Shown: positions 32,924 to 45,068 of the stretch, one piece after another
Layout of the letters: every line of letters begins with the position of its first letter
Numbering within the stretch: position 1 is the first letter of the stretch
NCBI RefSeq assembly: GCF_963576675.1
Contig: NC_088910.1
Location: 27,096,531-27,160,530 of the forward strand
Length of the DNA: 64,000 nt
Source of the DNA: Euphorbia lathyris
Taxonomy: Eukaryota; Streptophyta; Magnoliopsida; Malpighiales; Euphorbiaceae
Reading direction: 5' to 3'
Position numbers and translations under genes: made by a program
Notes under the pieces: generated by a model
The model's input: the letters and a program-made list of their open reading frames with translations, nothing else
Databases searched by the model: none
Told to the model about the DNA's origin: nothing

Positions 32924-34889
32924 TATGTTAATCTGTTATTTCATATATGTAAATAAAAGAGTTTTTCAATCAGATTGAATAGATTTATTGTTAGGTTAAT
33001 TAATAAATTTGATTTAGTTAATTAATCTAAAAGATAAATGGAGTTTTTTAATTTGATTGAAAATATTAAACGGTTAAGATGAGATTAATATGTTCTATGA
33101 TTCGGTTAATTAACAAAGGGTTTGTAGAATTAAACGGTTGATTAAAACGATGGTTGTATATGAGATATATGTGTTTTGTGGATTAAGGTGGGGCGGCGGC
33201 AATTGCTGCCTCTTTGGCAGCAATGCCGCTGCTGTCGCGGATAAGATCCGCGAAGAGACGAACCCGGTTTTTCGTCCCTTCACATTTATTTTGAGTTTAT
33301 GATTTTTTGAAAATATTTTGGTTTTCCAGAAACTAAGTTATATATATATATAATTAATTAATCCACATGATTTAATCGTTGTCTATTTTAAAATTGTATA
33401 GATTGAATTGAGTTGTCTAATTAAAGTTATTTGATACGGTTAATTAGGCGAACTATTTCATTGATACAAAATTAAAATTTTGGAACAACGAATCAGCCCA
33501 TATAAGTTTATTGATATATAATTGTTATAATTAATAAAAGGATATGGTAATTATGTGTGTTTTAATTTGATTTTGCAAACCGTTTTGTGCTTAATAATTA
33601 TATTTCGATATGTTAGTTAAACACGTTAAACAGTTTCGGTAAAATAGTTAAACACAATAATTTAATAATCTCTCGTCTTAAAAGTTTTGTGTTTTGGAAT
33701 TTATTTTGCAAAGTTATTTGATGTTTAATTATTTGTATGTGATACGGTTGAATTAAACACGTTAAATAATTTTGGTAAAATAATTGAACACAAATAATTA
33801 ATATTTTGTATAGTTATATTTTGAGTGTCTAAAATATTAATTTATAGTAAAATTAATTTAAGGGTTAATTTGATTAACTAAAATAATTGATAGTAAAATT
33901 AATTTAAGGGTTAATTTGATTAACTAAAATATTACATAAACAGTTTATGTAATCAACCAGTTAAATTTATTTAATTAAGTCTTTACATGTTTGGAGTTAT
34001 GGACATATTTGGACCCTCTATTTAGTCTTTTGGTATTTTTGGAAAATAGGACCTGCGTGTCCTGCCTTGTCCACTCTCTATTGTAATTTCTCTTCTCATC
34101 TAATTCCCATCAAATTAGTTGAAGTATTCTTTAGTAGTATAGAAATTAATATTGATGTAATTTCAAGGCGCCATGGAGAAGACGGAGAACCTAAAGAGAA
34201 ATATGTAATAGTTAGTATTTCCCTAGGTTTGACCTTTTGTTCCGTTTCTTGCTCAACGGAATAATTTAGATAATATTTCCATAACACCAATGTGAATTGT
34301 ATGTGTCTGATGTATGCTAAAGCAAATCAAGACTAGGTTAGATTATGAGACTTTAAATAAAACCCCTCACTAATCAAAAGTTAAGTCAATAAACGAGTTA
34401 TTGTAAAAATCGGTTGCCCCTCCCTAATATTATAATTCAGCCGACAGTACTGGGGGCCTTAGGGTTGTTGTAAACTCAAGCTTGGGGTCTTATGGTAAAA
34501 CCTGAATTATCGAAAATCGTTTTCACGAATACAGGGTAACGACTTGGATTAGGTTAGAATAATTAGATGAGTAAACTCATGTTGTTCTAACCTAATGGGC
34601 AATATGGTTGGGATTGATAAACGAAACATATCAGTTACTAATGTGGTTAGTAACCCAATAACCTAGAAGTCACATGGTTGATGTGATTGATTGCATGAAT
34701 CTACCTAATGAATAAAACTTAGCTTGTTAAGTAAACTCAAGGTGAAATTTTAGGAGTTAGGATTCTAGCTCACTAAAGGGTGTTGAATATCCTTCGAATT
34801 AATATGGAGGGTTATTAATTTGGTAAAATAGTGGGAGCAATTTAAAAACATAAAAGACCAACGTATTTAAATTATAAATGAATTAAACC

Positions 34890-37560
34890 AATGAATGACA
34901 TCCGTCACTCTATCACACTCTCAAGTTAAAGTAAATATTATCATATCTAAAATGGATCTACATAATATTTTAACCGATAACAAATTGAATAGTTCAAAAT
35001 TCACCAACTGTTTTGGCAAACTCAAAATTGTTTTAAGGATTCGAAATGCTTGGGTATGTATTAAGATACACGGATACCCATCGTCAAAATTGTTTTGAAG
35101 TTCGAAAAGATTGGATATGTATTAAGATACGCCGATACCGAATGTCATTGTTGATGATGCTCCTGTCAAGAAGATTGATGTTTGTCGGAAGCACCAATCA
35201 GATGACGAACGTACATGATGAATCATACTTGCAGCTATGGCACTAGAGTTACAAAGGCAACATAAGAACATGGATGCGTATTCCATGGTTATGCACTTGG
35301 AGGAGGTGTTTTGAGAAACAGACTCAAATGCGAATGCTATGAGATAACGATGATTGTTTCCTTCCAAGATGCAAGAAGGTTCTTCTGCTGTGACACTTTA
35401 TGTCAAGTTGATTGACTACATCACCAAAGCTTTCTAGTATTGGATTTGTGATGGATAATGAATTAAGTGTCGACTTAGTTCTACAATCCCTCCCAGAGAT
35501 TTATTCATAAGTTCATCTCGAACTGTCAGATGAATAAACTCAGAGACCTCTCTATAAGAGCTCTTGAATATGCTCAAGTTAGTTGGGCCCAAATCTTAAG
35601 AAAGTGATGTCAACACTTGTTATTGAGGGATCTCACGAGAGAAAAGGAAGTTTCCCAATTTTCTAAAGATTCCAAGAAAAACAAATGCATTAAACCCCAA
35701 GTCAATAAAAGCAAGAAGGGAATGCCACCAATATGGTAAAGAAGGGAATTGGAAGAGGAACTGTAAGAAGTACTTAGATGCTCTCTAGAAGAAGGGCCAT
35801 GATGGTGCTTTTAATTTTAGAACTAAAGGATAGATAATTCAACTTACTTGTGATAGTCACCTAGGCTGTGTAAGCAAGAAACACATGTCTAAGCTGCATC
35901 AAGATGGGCTTATAGACTCGGTTGATTTTAAATCAATGGGCACATGTAAGTCTTGTTTAAAGGAAAGATGACAAAGACACCCTTTAGCAATAAAGGAGAA
36001 CGTGTATCAGACACTCTAGGACTAATACATTCAGATGTATATAATCATATGTCAACACAAGCAAGAGAAAAGTTCAGTTACTTTATTAGCTTCATAAGAT
36101 GATCATATCGGATATGCATACATCTGCTTGATGAAGCATAAAGTCAGAAGCTTTTGAGAAAGTTCAAATGCTTCAAGAATGAAGTAAGAAAAACACACTA
36201 GAAAGAATATTATAGTGCTTCGATTAGATCGTCGTGGAGAATATCTTTCTAATGATTTTTCTGAATTATCTAAATTGAATATATGATTCGCTCATAATGG
36301 ACTCCTCTGTATACACCACGATGTATCTGAAAGGAGAAATTGTACTCTATTAGATATAGTACGATCCATGATGAGCACAACCTCTTTTCCAAAGATGTTC
36401 TAAGGCTACACCCTAGAAAACGCCTTATTTACCTTGAACCGAGTATCCACAAAACCGCCAAGTTCTATTCCATTTGAATTGTTCATTGGAAAAGAAACCC
36501 ATTTTCTCTTTCATGAGAATTTAGGGGTGTTCAGCACATGTTAAATACATAGCATCAGATTAAGTTAGACCCTAAATCTGATAAATATTTCTTCATTGGA
36601 ATTCCGAAAGAAACAGTAGGATATTACTTCTATCATTCAGATGATCTAAAGTAATAGTATCCAAACACACTATATTTCTAGAGAAAGAGTTTCTTCTAGA
36701 AACACAAGTAGAAAGCGTGATTGAACTTGAAGAAGTTCAAGGAGAAGGATTGGCTGAAATAGCAGAAGCAATGGTGGAACCCGAATCTGTCTCACAGGAT
36801 GAGACACTGGTGACACTGCTAACTTTTAGGTCTGGTCGAGTTCATCAAATCCCAAAGAGATTTGGATTTCTAGTGGGAGCCGATGAAATCCCAAAGAGAT
36901 TTGGATTTCTAGTGGGAGACGATGAAGAGGTTCACGTGTTAGACGATGAACCTACGACTTATGAGAAGGCTCTTGTAAACTAATACATGTAAGCTAGTGG
37001 GAGCTCGTATGAACCTTTACATGTAAACTAGTGGGAGCTTGGTCATTTACTTAGTATTATATGTCGATGATATTCTACTAATGGGAACGACGTAGCTATA
37101 CTGCAATCAGTGAAAATTTTGGTCATCGGATAAAATTCTCCATAATAGACTTAGGAGAAGCAGCTTACATCTTAAGGATTAAGATCTATGGAGATAGAAT
37201 GAGAAATCTGCTTGACCCCTCCCAGTCTAAATACATTGACAAAGTGCTCAAAGCTTTTTACACTAAGACCTAAACATCACTTTTGCTTTAAGCATGACAA
37301 AGTCGATTATAGGTCAATCCAAGTGATGGTCACTGGATTGTTGTCAAGAACATTCTTAAGTACTTAAAATGACTGAAGATATGTTTCGGGTATATGGAGA
37401 TGAAATTTGAAAGTTGGAGACTTTCAGATGCAAGTCATCAAGCAGATAAAGATGATCTTATAGAATACAAGTTTATTCTAAAGAGGTACGATTAGCTGGA
37501 ATAGTTCCGAGCACGAAATCGTGACCGAGCCAGTAAATTAAATCAGAGTATATATATATA
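34890..37560 (+). pseudogene. Decayed Copia gag-pol of the level-1 element
   Basis: Short pieces in changing frames follow Copia order. Gag-like FVMDNELSVDLVLQSLPEIY is at about 35448-35510, and a worn zinc knuckle (QYGKEGNWKRNCKK) at about 35730-35770. Integrase-like HSDVYNHMSTQAREKFSYF is at about 36028-36090. The integrase-RT linker 36717-36983 ends VLDDEPTTYEKALVN. RT/RNase H scraps run to about 37500. Stops, frameshifts and deletions are dense; most of RT is missing. Two local tandem duplications are visible: about 67 bp at 35027-35150, and 39 bp at 36846-36920 (PKRFGFLVG twice). Confidence 0.75.
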
Positions 37561-37854
37561 TGTAGCAGCTTCAGAAGCAGCTAAAAGGAAGTTTGGAATG
37601 CAAGTTCATTAATGAGATTAACAATAGGGATGTTGCTCTTGCTAAGGGCCCGCAGTCTCATATTACATCCAAACACCACCTCAGTCGTTACTATCTCTTC
37701 CGAGAGATAACAACAAGAGTAGATGTGAGAATTAAAAGAGTGCCCACCAAGGCACAATCTTATAGATCCATTTAAAAGAATGCCTTACCCAAAAAGGTTC
37801 ATGATCGTCATACGAACGCTTATAGGAATGTTTTAGGAACAATTGGCTTTAGTC

Positions 37855-37866
37855 CAAGTGGGAGAA
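37855..37866 (+). promoter_or_regulatory. Copia polypurine tract
   Basis: AAGTGGGAGAA lies immediately before the 3' LTR start TGTTGGAG, the normal place and composition for a Copia PPT. Confidence 0.75.
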
Positions 37867-39635
37867 TGTTGGAGTTTGGTGTCTTAAAGAAAATTGTTTT
37901 AGCATATTAATATTAATGACTAAATTGTTTATTTAATCATTTGATTAATCAGATATATAGCATTAAAATGTAACTATATATAAAGACACAAATCTTTCAT
38001 AAAGGAAGTAATCCTAAGTTTGTTTAAGCAGTTATAGAGTGTTCATACTAGCATGAAGTGAGACTATACTTTATAACAAGATCAATAAACTTAAAGTAAA
38101 CCCAAGTCAAGTAATATGCTATAGGGGTTGGCATATTGCTGTTGAGACTTGCATGTAACAGTGTTTTCTGTCGAGACAGAAAGCTGATCTCACAAGCTTT
38201 AGATATTCAGATATCTAGACAGTTACATGAATCCGGTGAAGGAGTTCATTAGGATTGGGACCCGACTTGAGATAACAGTATGGATTGATTTATCTAATGT
38301 GTCAACTGTCTCATTGGTATTAGTAGGTATAACTAATCCTCAGACTCAAACATTCGTTAATTAGTGATTCTGGATTATGGAGTCTGGTACTTTGATTCTG
38401 TGCGAGCATGATCCAACAGGTGAGAGCCTGGGGTGTGTGAGAGCAGGGTTGGGTATCACACAAAGTAATTGCAAAATAGTTAATGTCAGATTGAGCATTC
38501 GTCACTCTCGATAAGTGGGAGATATATCCAAATGGCTGCTTGTGGTGAATTAACTGAAATCCTTGCAAGGTGATAGAGTTAAGAGTAGAAATAGATATTT
38601 CACTTAACTTATCTTTCAGAGTGAATTCAACCTGTACAAGTAAAACAGACTCTTCGTTATATGTAACCTTGACACGTTCCATGGTTATAAGGAATTGACG
38701 GACAGGATATAGTTGATGAAGGATCGTATTATACTGTACCTAATGCAGAAATGTTAACATCTGACTTCTTAATTGCTCTGGGGGAATATCATAGGTTCTG
38801 CTAGTAACAGCTCGCGAAGTATTCCGTTATATATATGTTGGAATTAATCAGGATGAATTAATTTCAAAGGATATATACGACTAGTGGCAATAAAGGACCT
38901 AATGGGTCGCATATGGGACTTGGAACCAGAGGACGAAAATGTAATTAGTGAGACACTAATATATGGGCCGAAATTTATAATTAAATTAGGGATAAATTAA
39001 TTTGATTAATAATTATAATTAGATTATAGTTGTGAATTAAATTAAAGGATTATCTTATAATATTAATTGGAGATTTTAATGAGATTGAAACTCTAATTAA
39101 TTATCCCTAACAATAATTAAATTACTAATTTCATTAGTAATATTATCTAAATATAATTAGTTATTATTTAGATAATAATAAATGTTTATTTAATTATCTA
39201 ATTAGTAATCCTATTCCGAATAAGATTCTAATTAATTAATTAACTAATACAACTAGGGTTAGGGTTTTGAGAAGTCTATAAATAGACTCCCTATACCTCA
39301 AATTTCGGCACACACATACAAGGGGGCAAGAGGAACCGTTCCGAAACCGTCTTGGCTAATTACAATTTTTCTTACTCTCTCTTTGATCTCGTATCGATTC
39401 TGTTAGAGGCAGTCATTACGATTGCTATTTATTAAGGTTGATTACTAATCGTCTTTCTTTTCTGTGTTGTTTCTTTTGTTGTTCGTGATACACGGATTAA
39501 GAGTTGTGGGCACTTCATTTGCAACTGTAGATAGTTCTTCAGAAAAGGTATTTCATTCTATCCCTCTTTATATGAAATAACAATTAATAGATCTTTGAAA
39601 AGGGAAATAGATAAAATAGATAAAATTTTCCTTCA
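37867..39635 (+). repeat. Copia 3' LTR, uninterrupted
   Basis: 1,769 bp, TGTTGGAG...TTCCTTCA. A TATA box TATAAATA is at 39277-39284. It is the uninterrupted reference copy that proves the 11-kb insertion in the 5' LTR. Confidence 0.92.
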
Positions 39636-39640
39636 GCTTT

Positions 39641-40055
39641 TTTATTTTATAGCAGCAGGTGTGTTGCAGGTTCTAAAGAACCTCGAGTAGTCGAGGCATT
39701 AGCACTAAGAACGAGTATGATTTGGTTGATGACATTGCATTACACACATGTTGAATTTGAGTCTGATGCGAAAGCAGTTGTAGATGCAATTCTGTCAAGC
39801 AAAAAAGATATTTCGGAGTTTGGCTCTCTTATTCATGATTGTCGATTTATTCTAGGATCCAATCCCGATTTTAATTTGTCATTTACTCCTCGTTTAGTGA
39901 ATAGGGCTGCACATGTGGTAGCTAGGCATGCCTATTTTAATGCTAGCGATTTTGTATCTTCTGTAGTTCCGGAATGGTTGTTAAACACTATTATTGAGGA
40001 TGCGAATCCTTTTGTCATATGTGACTTCCGATTTTTTGGGTTCAAAAACAATTAA
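39641..40055 (+). pseudogene. RNase H-like (RVT_3) fragment, right part
   Basis: Once the Copia element and one GCTTT are removed, the frame from the left part (…VRDAMRAF) runs on without a stop through VEALALRTSMIWL, VEFESDAKAVVDAI, FTPRLVNRAAHVVARHA to a TAA at 40053-40055. These are the E, D and final D blocks of an RVT_3 RNase H domain. The open frame across the junction shows the domain was intact when the Copia element landed. Confidence 0.75.
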
Positions 40056-40063
40056 ATTAAATT
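40047..40063. repeat. 17-bp direct repeat, right copy
   Basis: It is identical to 19532-19548 and overlaps the stop codon of the RNase H fragment. A run of only five A precedes it. Confidence 0.5.
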
Positions 40064-41960
40064 AAAATAGCCCCTTAGGATTAGTGAGAGACATACGAAA
40101 ATGTGATATGATATAACACCTAAAAGGTTGGGTGCGTTTACACTTATAAATTATTTAGGCAAAAATCATCTTCCTATTTTGATTCTTATAAATCGAATCT
40201 CTTCTTATATTAATACAATATGAAACTCATTATCTTTTATAACCAGCAAAATGCAGTTTTAGATATAAAATTCTTCTAATATGGCGTTATTCTTATTAGT
40301 ATTAGAAACTATAAAAAAAATTTATTTCGAATAGTAAAAAATAAAATTTTAAATACAAGTAAATAATGTTTTTTTTAATCGAAGATATTCATAATTAATT
40401 AATTTAATAAATAAATACTCTTTTTTTTTGGAAGAGAAGTGTTGGCTCAATAAATAAATTTTATTTATTTATATAAATAAAAAGTTTATATTTAGTTTTT
40501 AAAGTAAAGTTGTAAATAATAAAAATTATATAAAAGAAAAATTAAAAAAGAATAATAAAAAAGAAAAAATATATATTTTGTCTATCCGTCTCGTCGAGGC
40601 CTACCTCTGGAACTTAGTTTCAGGAGTTCGTTTCGGTCCACCCGACTTCTCCAAACACGCACCGAACGACATCAAATGCTAATCTGTGAAGTCTAACCTC
40701 CTCCTCACACCTATGCCTAGCCTTAAAACTCTCTCTAACCACAAACTAGTTGGGTGATGTAGCATAAAAGTTAGGGAAGTTGAGGGAAGTTAGCAGTGGT
40801 TAGTGGAAGTTAAGGAAGTTAATGAGGTGTCAATTTGTGGTGAAAATCTGAGAGAAAAATAAGGGGTAGTGAGTGAATTATTTACCTTAATTATCACCAC
40901 AAAATGCTAAAACAAACCTTCAATCCTTCATTAATACTCACCTTCTAATGCTCTCTCTTTGAATTCTTAGTTCTTAAGTTCTTAGCTTTTGTTCTCCGTA
41001 GTTCTTAGTTCCAATTTCTTATTTTAGCTTGTTTTAGCTTCAATTCAAGTTTTAATAACTCATTTCCAAGTTCTTTCCATTTAATTTAGCTTTCTAAGGC
41101 TAAAGTTCTCAATTCCTTAGCTAAAATCATTTTCCAAATTAATTTTTCCAGCTCTTGTTACAATTCATCCAGTTATTTTCCAAGTCCGATTTTGGCTGTT
41201 TAAAGTCCTTTTTTTTTGCTTTCGATTCCTTCTAAACATTTGTTACTAACTTTCTGAAGTTAAATTTAGCCTTTTACTTTGCCCAATTTCGTGTTCAGAA
41301 ACTCCGTTTACAAGCCAATCTTTGCACCTCATATCTTTTTAGACATTCTGTTTCCAGCTTTTAGTATAGTCTGTCCAGTGATTTTTTAAGCCTGTTTTAG
41401 ACCGTTTAAAGTCCATTTTAATCTTCGATCCCTTCTAAATATTTGTTTTTGACTTCATGAAGTTAAATTTAGCCTTTTACTTTATTTGATTTCGTGTTTG
41501 TAAGCACTCATACAGTCTCTTCGAAGTTGAAGGTCAAATCCACCCCATACTTGCCTACTACAAATCGAAAATTTGCTAGATCGATTTCGCTCTTGCCAAC
41601 CGACCGCGTTGCTCCGAGGACCTCAAGCCGACACCAAATTCAACGTCTAGCCGAGATAACTATTGTAGCTCCGAGTTTGTTGTTGAATTTCATTTTATTG
41701 TTATTTCATTTCAATTCCTTGTATTGATTTGTTTTTCTCCAATTCAATTGATCTATCTATATGTTTAGTATAAAAATATTTCAATTGTAATCAATTTCAT
41801 TTTTTTACTTTGAATACATGTACTCAAACCTATATTTACATCAATAAATACCAATTTTTTCCAAATTTCGTGTCAATTAATTCACACTTTTATTTCTCTT
41901 ATTTTACCCATCTTTAATTTACTTGCATTAGTTTAAATAAAATTAATTTTGTTGCTTCAG
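40064..41960. other. AT-rich non-coding DNA with a diverged tandem repeat
   Basis: No gene was recognised. Two copies of a segment of about 100-120 bp, each with a taaagtcc word and then gaagttaaatttagcctttt, lie at about 41195-41305 and 41400-41510. CT-rich and ttcttagttct-type repeats precede them (40920-41030). The rest may be an unrecognised LTR or promoter-like DNA. Confidence 0.4.
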
Positions 41961-42138
41961 TTGTGTTTGATGATATTCTAAGATTGCTTTCCCTATTCAG
42001 ATCATATTGTGTACGTTATGATCGGTGGGGCGTCAATCAAGTTGCTAATGAAATGGCCGGTTGGGGTATCTCACTCTCAAAGCCAACTACTTTGATTGAA
42101 GAAGTCCCTACTTTGTTAGCTAATTTCATTTTGGTTGA
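41961..42138 (+). pseudogene. C-terminal end of an older RNase H (RVT_3) fragment
   Basis: An open frame reads VRYDRWGVNQVANEMAGWGI, then EEVPTLLANFILVD, which matches the end of plant LINE-type RNase H proteins (the NxVAxxxA block with the last acidic position replaced by Glu, then a C-terminal PxxLxxxxLxD). It is cut at its last residues by the LINE whose TSD is 42123-42138; the remainder would continue at 57478. Confidence 0.6.
42123..42138. repeat. LINE TSD, left copy (16 bp)
   Basis: atttcattttggttga, identical to 57462-57477. It is next to the poly(T) that is the LINE poly(A) tail on the minus strand. Confidence 0.9.
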
Positions 42139-42194
42139 TTTTTTTTTTTTTTGTAGGAACAGGAAAGAAAAAAAAACAAAACAAAAGATTAACA

Positions 42195-45068
42195 CGGGAT
42201 TAGCCTAGGGAAGCTAACCCCCATAACATCTTCCAAAAGAAGAGAAGATAAAAAATCAGGAGGAGAAGATAAGGTTGTGACGCCCAACATCCTCTCATGC
42301 CCAGCAGCCGCCAAACGATCCGCTACCCGGTTTTGCTCTCTGAAGACATGACTGAAACTGATGAGGTCAAAGGAAGAACAAAGCCTTCTAATACCTTTGA
42401 TTAAATTTTGGCTTTTTAAACAAATAGCTTTTTTTTTTATCGGAGATCATTTTGATGGCCTCGAGATTGTCAGATTCTACAAGCAACTTTTTCAACCCCA
42501 TACTCTTGGCCAATCTAAGGCCAGAAAAAATCCCCCAAAGCTCAGCCGAAAAGGATGAACCCAAGCCCAGATTCTGAACAAACCCTGACAGCCAAGCACC
42601 CCCATCGTCCCTTAGAACACCTCCTACAGAAATTTTACCGTCTTTAAGGCATGAACCATCCGTATTTAATTTCACCACCCCTTCCCTAGGCCTACACCAG
42701 CCAAGGAGGTGCAAAATCTTCTTTTGGGTAGATCTAGCAAGTGCATCTCCTTTGAAGCTATCAATAATATTAGATAATTTTCCGAAAAAAACTCTCTCAA
42801 ATTAGGAAGAATAATAGTTTTCCTTTCAAAAATCTCCTCGTTCCTCCAACTCCAAATCTGGTGGCAGACAATAGCAAAGAAAATATCACCATGCTCAAGG
42901 TGAGCCAACAACTTCCCACTAACTCCATCAGCAAACCATTCAAGATCAGAGTGGGCCAAGAAAGTCGAAAGCAAGTGGCGAGGAAGAACTTTCATCCACA
43001 CCTCTTTACTCCTAGTACAATCCCTAAGAGCATGACAAATTGTTTCCACATGCCCTCTGCATCTGCTACAAGCACCAGAATCCACCAGATGTCGTCTATT
43101 TCTATCTGTATTAGTAAGCAACCTATCCTTGACACCAAGCCATAGAAAGCTCCTGATACGGTAGGGAATTTTTAAATGCCAGATAAGCTTCCAAACATCA
43201 GAATAGGAACCTGCCCCATTTTGATTGAAGGCCTCAAAGGCAGACTTACAGGTATAAGCCCCGTTTTTTGTCAACGCCCAACAATATCTTCCTCCTTATT
43301 ACTTATCTTAACCCCTCTAATCCTCAAGAGCATATCCAGACTAAGAAAAGAGTCGAATTTAGACCAAATCCAATCCCCCTCAGAATCCACCACATCAGCA
43401 ATCCTCCAATTACGGATATTATCAGGCGGCAGGGAATTACACACCTCTAATAAGGATTTACCACCAATCCAGACGTCATTCCAGAAACTGATAGACTTCC
43501 CATTTCCCACATCCCAACCAATCCCAGAGCAAAACTCTGAAAAAACAGAACTGAGGCCTTTCTAGAGAAAAGAACAGTTGACAACTCTCTCCTTGGGACC
43601 CCCAAAAATCCTATCTTTTCTATATTTCCCACAGAGAAAACGAACCCAAAGAGAAGAGGGAAGTTGCCACATTCTCCACAACAGCTTCATTAATAACACT
43701 TTGTTATTATACTTGGCTTGTCTTATCCTCAGGCCTCCCATGTTTTTAGGTTGACAAACCTCCTTCCAAGGAACAAGGTGGATCTTTTTCCCGTCCGTGG
43801 AGTCCCCCCAAAGGAAACGCCGATTGATTTTATCAAGATCCTTAAGAACAGGCTCAGGCAACCTACACGCTTACATAATATGATTAGGAGCCGCACAATT
43901 GACAGACTGAATCAAAGTAAGCCGGCCCGCAAGAGAAAGAGTTTTAGCTTTCCAAATGGCACATTTCCCACTAATTTTGTCGATAGTCTCTTTAAAGGAG
44001 GATTTGGAGACTCTGTCACTATGGAGAGGAACCCCCAGATACTTCCCCAAAGAATTAGTCAAAGGAATACCAGATACTTCACTTAGCCTTTTGTATACAC
44101 TCTTACTCATGTTTTCAGAACACAACATCCTGGATTTTTGGATATTGAGCTTTTGGCCAGAAGCAGCACAGAAACAGTTAAGGATGTCCATAACCACACC
44201 AATTTTCTCTTCATTCCTTTCCACAAAGATCATAACATCATCTGCAAAGAACAAATGGATAATCGAAGGACAGAATCTGTTGATGGAAACAGGGTGGAAT
44301 TTTCCATTACCCACAACCTCATGGATAAGGTGAGACAACCTTTCCATAGCAATCACAAATAAGAAAGGGCTCATAGGATCCCCTTGACGGATGCCCCGGG
44401 AAGGAGTAAACTCCTCTGACATATCTCCATTGATCAGAACCTGAAAAACAGGAGAAGAAATGCAGACCTCGATCAATCTCCTCCAGTTATCCGGGATGCC
44501 AGCTCTCTTCAGACTATCCAGAAGAAAATTCCAGTTTAAACGGTCATAAGCTTTCTCCAGATCCAGCTTAAGAGTCACAATACCTTTCCTACCCTTTTTG
44601 ATTTTCATGGAGTGAACCATCTCCTGGGCTATAACGACATTATACATCATCTGTCTGCCAGGAACAAAACTGCCTTGATTCTGGCTGATAATATCAGGAA
44701 GAATAGATCGGAGCCTATTAGCCATAATTTTTGTAATAGCTTTGTACAACACATTACAAAGACTAATAGGCCTCATTTGTAAAAAGGAGGATGGTTTCTC
44801 AACTTTCAGAATCAAGACCAGAAGAGTTTTATTCACCAGCCTAATATCTTCAGTACCACTAAACACTCCTTTAATAAAATTATAAATACCTTCCTTCACG
44901 GTATCCCAATGTTTGTGGTAAAAACAGGCAGGAATACCATCAATCCCAGGAGCTTTGGTGGCTCCCATACTTGAGAAGGCCAGATCAGTCTCTTTCTGGT
45001 CAATAGGATGGAAAGCTTCCCGAATCGTTACTTCTTCCAATCTAGGAAACGTAGTCCTAGAAAGAGCT
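42195..45068 (-). pseudogene. LINE ORF2, 3' part: reverse transcriptase, zf-RVT, RNase H
   Basis: The RT block (45068-43874) has ATKAPGIDGIPACFY, LDLEKAYDRLNW, SRGIRQGDPMSPFLF and the catalytic FADDVMIF. In-frame stops are at 43871-43873 and 43562-43564. The zf-RVT region (43274-42672) reads YRIRSFLWLGVKDRL and SRCRGHVETICHALRDC. RNase H (42714-42195) has VKLNTDGSC, AELWGIFSGLRLA, VESDNLEAI and, after a frameshift near 42400, NRVADRLA. Frameshifts also lie near 43271 and 42690. The 45068 edge joins 54239 in frame. Confidence 0.9.

Larger units (their letters stand above)
20040..39635 (+). mobile_element. Copia retrotransposon (level 1 of the nest), TSD GCTTT
   Basis: The LTRs are 20040-32909 (interrupted; 1,816 bp net) and 37867-39635 (1,769 bp). 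The element begins TGTTGGAGTTTGG and ends TTTTCCTTCA, with GCTTT at 20035-20039 and 39636-39640. The PBS TGGTATCAAAGCC follows the 5' LTR, and the PPT CAAGTGGGAGAA precedes the 3' LTR. The internal region (32910-37866) carries a decayed gag-pol with the integrase before RT, which is the Copia order. The 5' LTR was later invaded at 20906. Confidence 0.9.
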
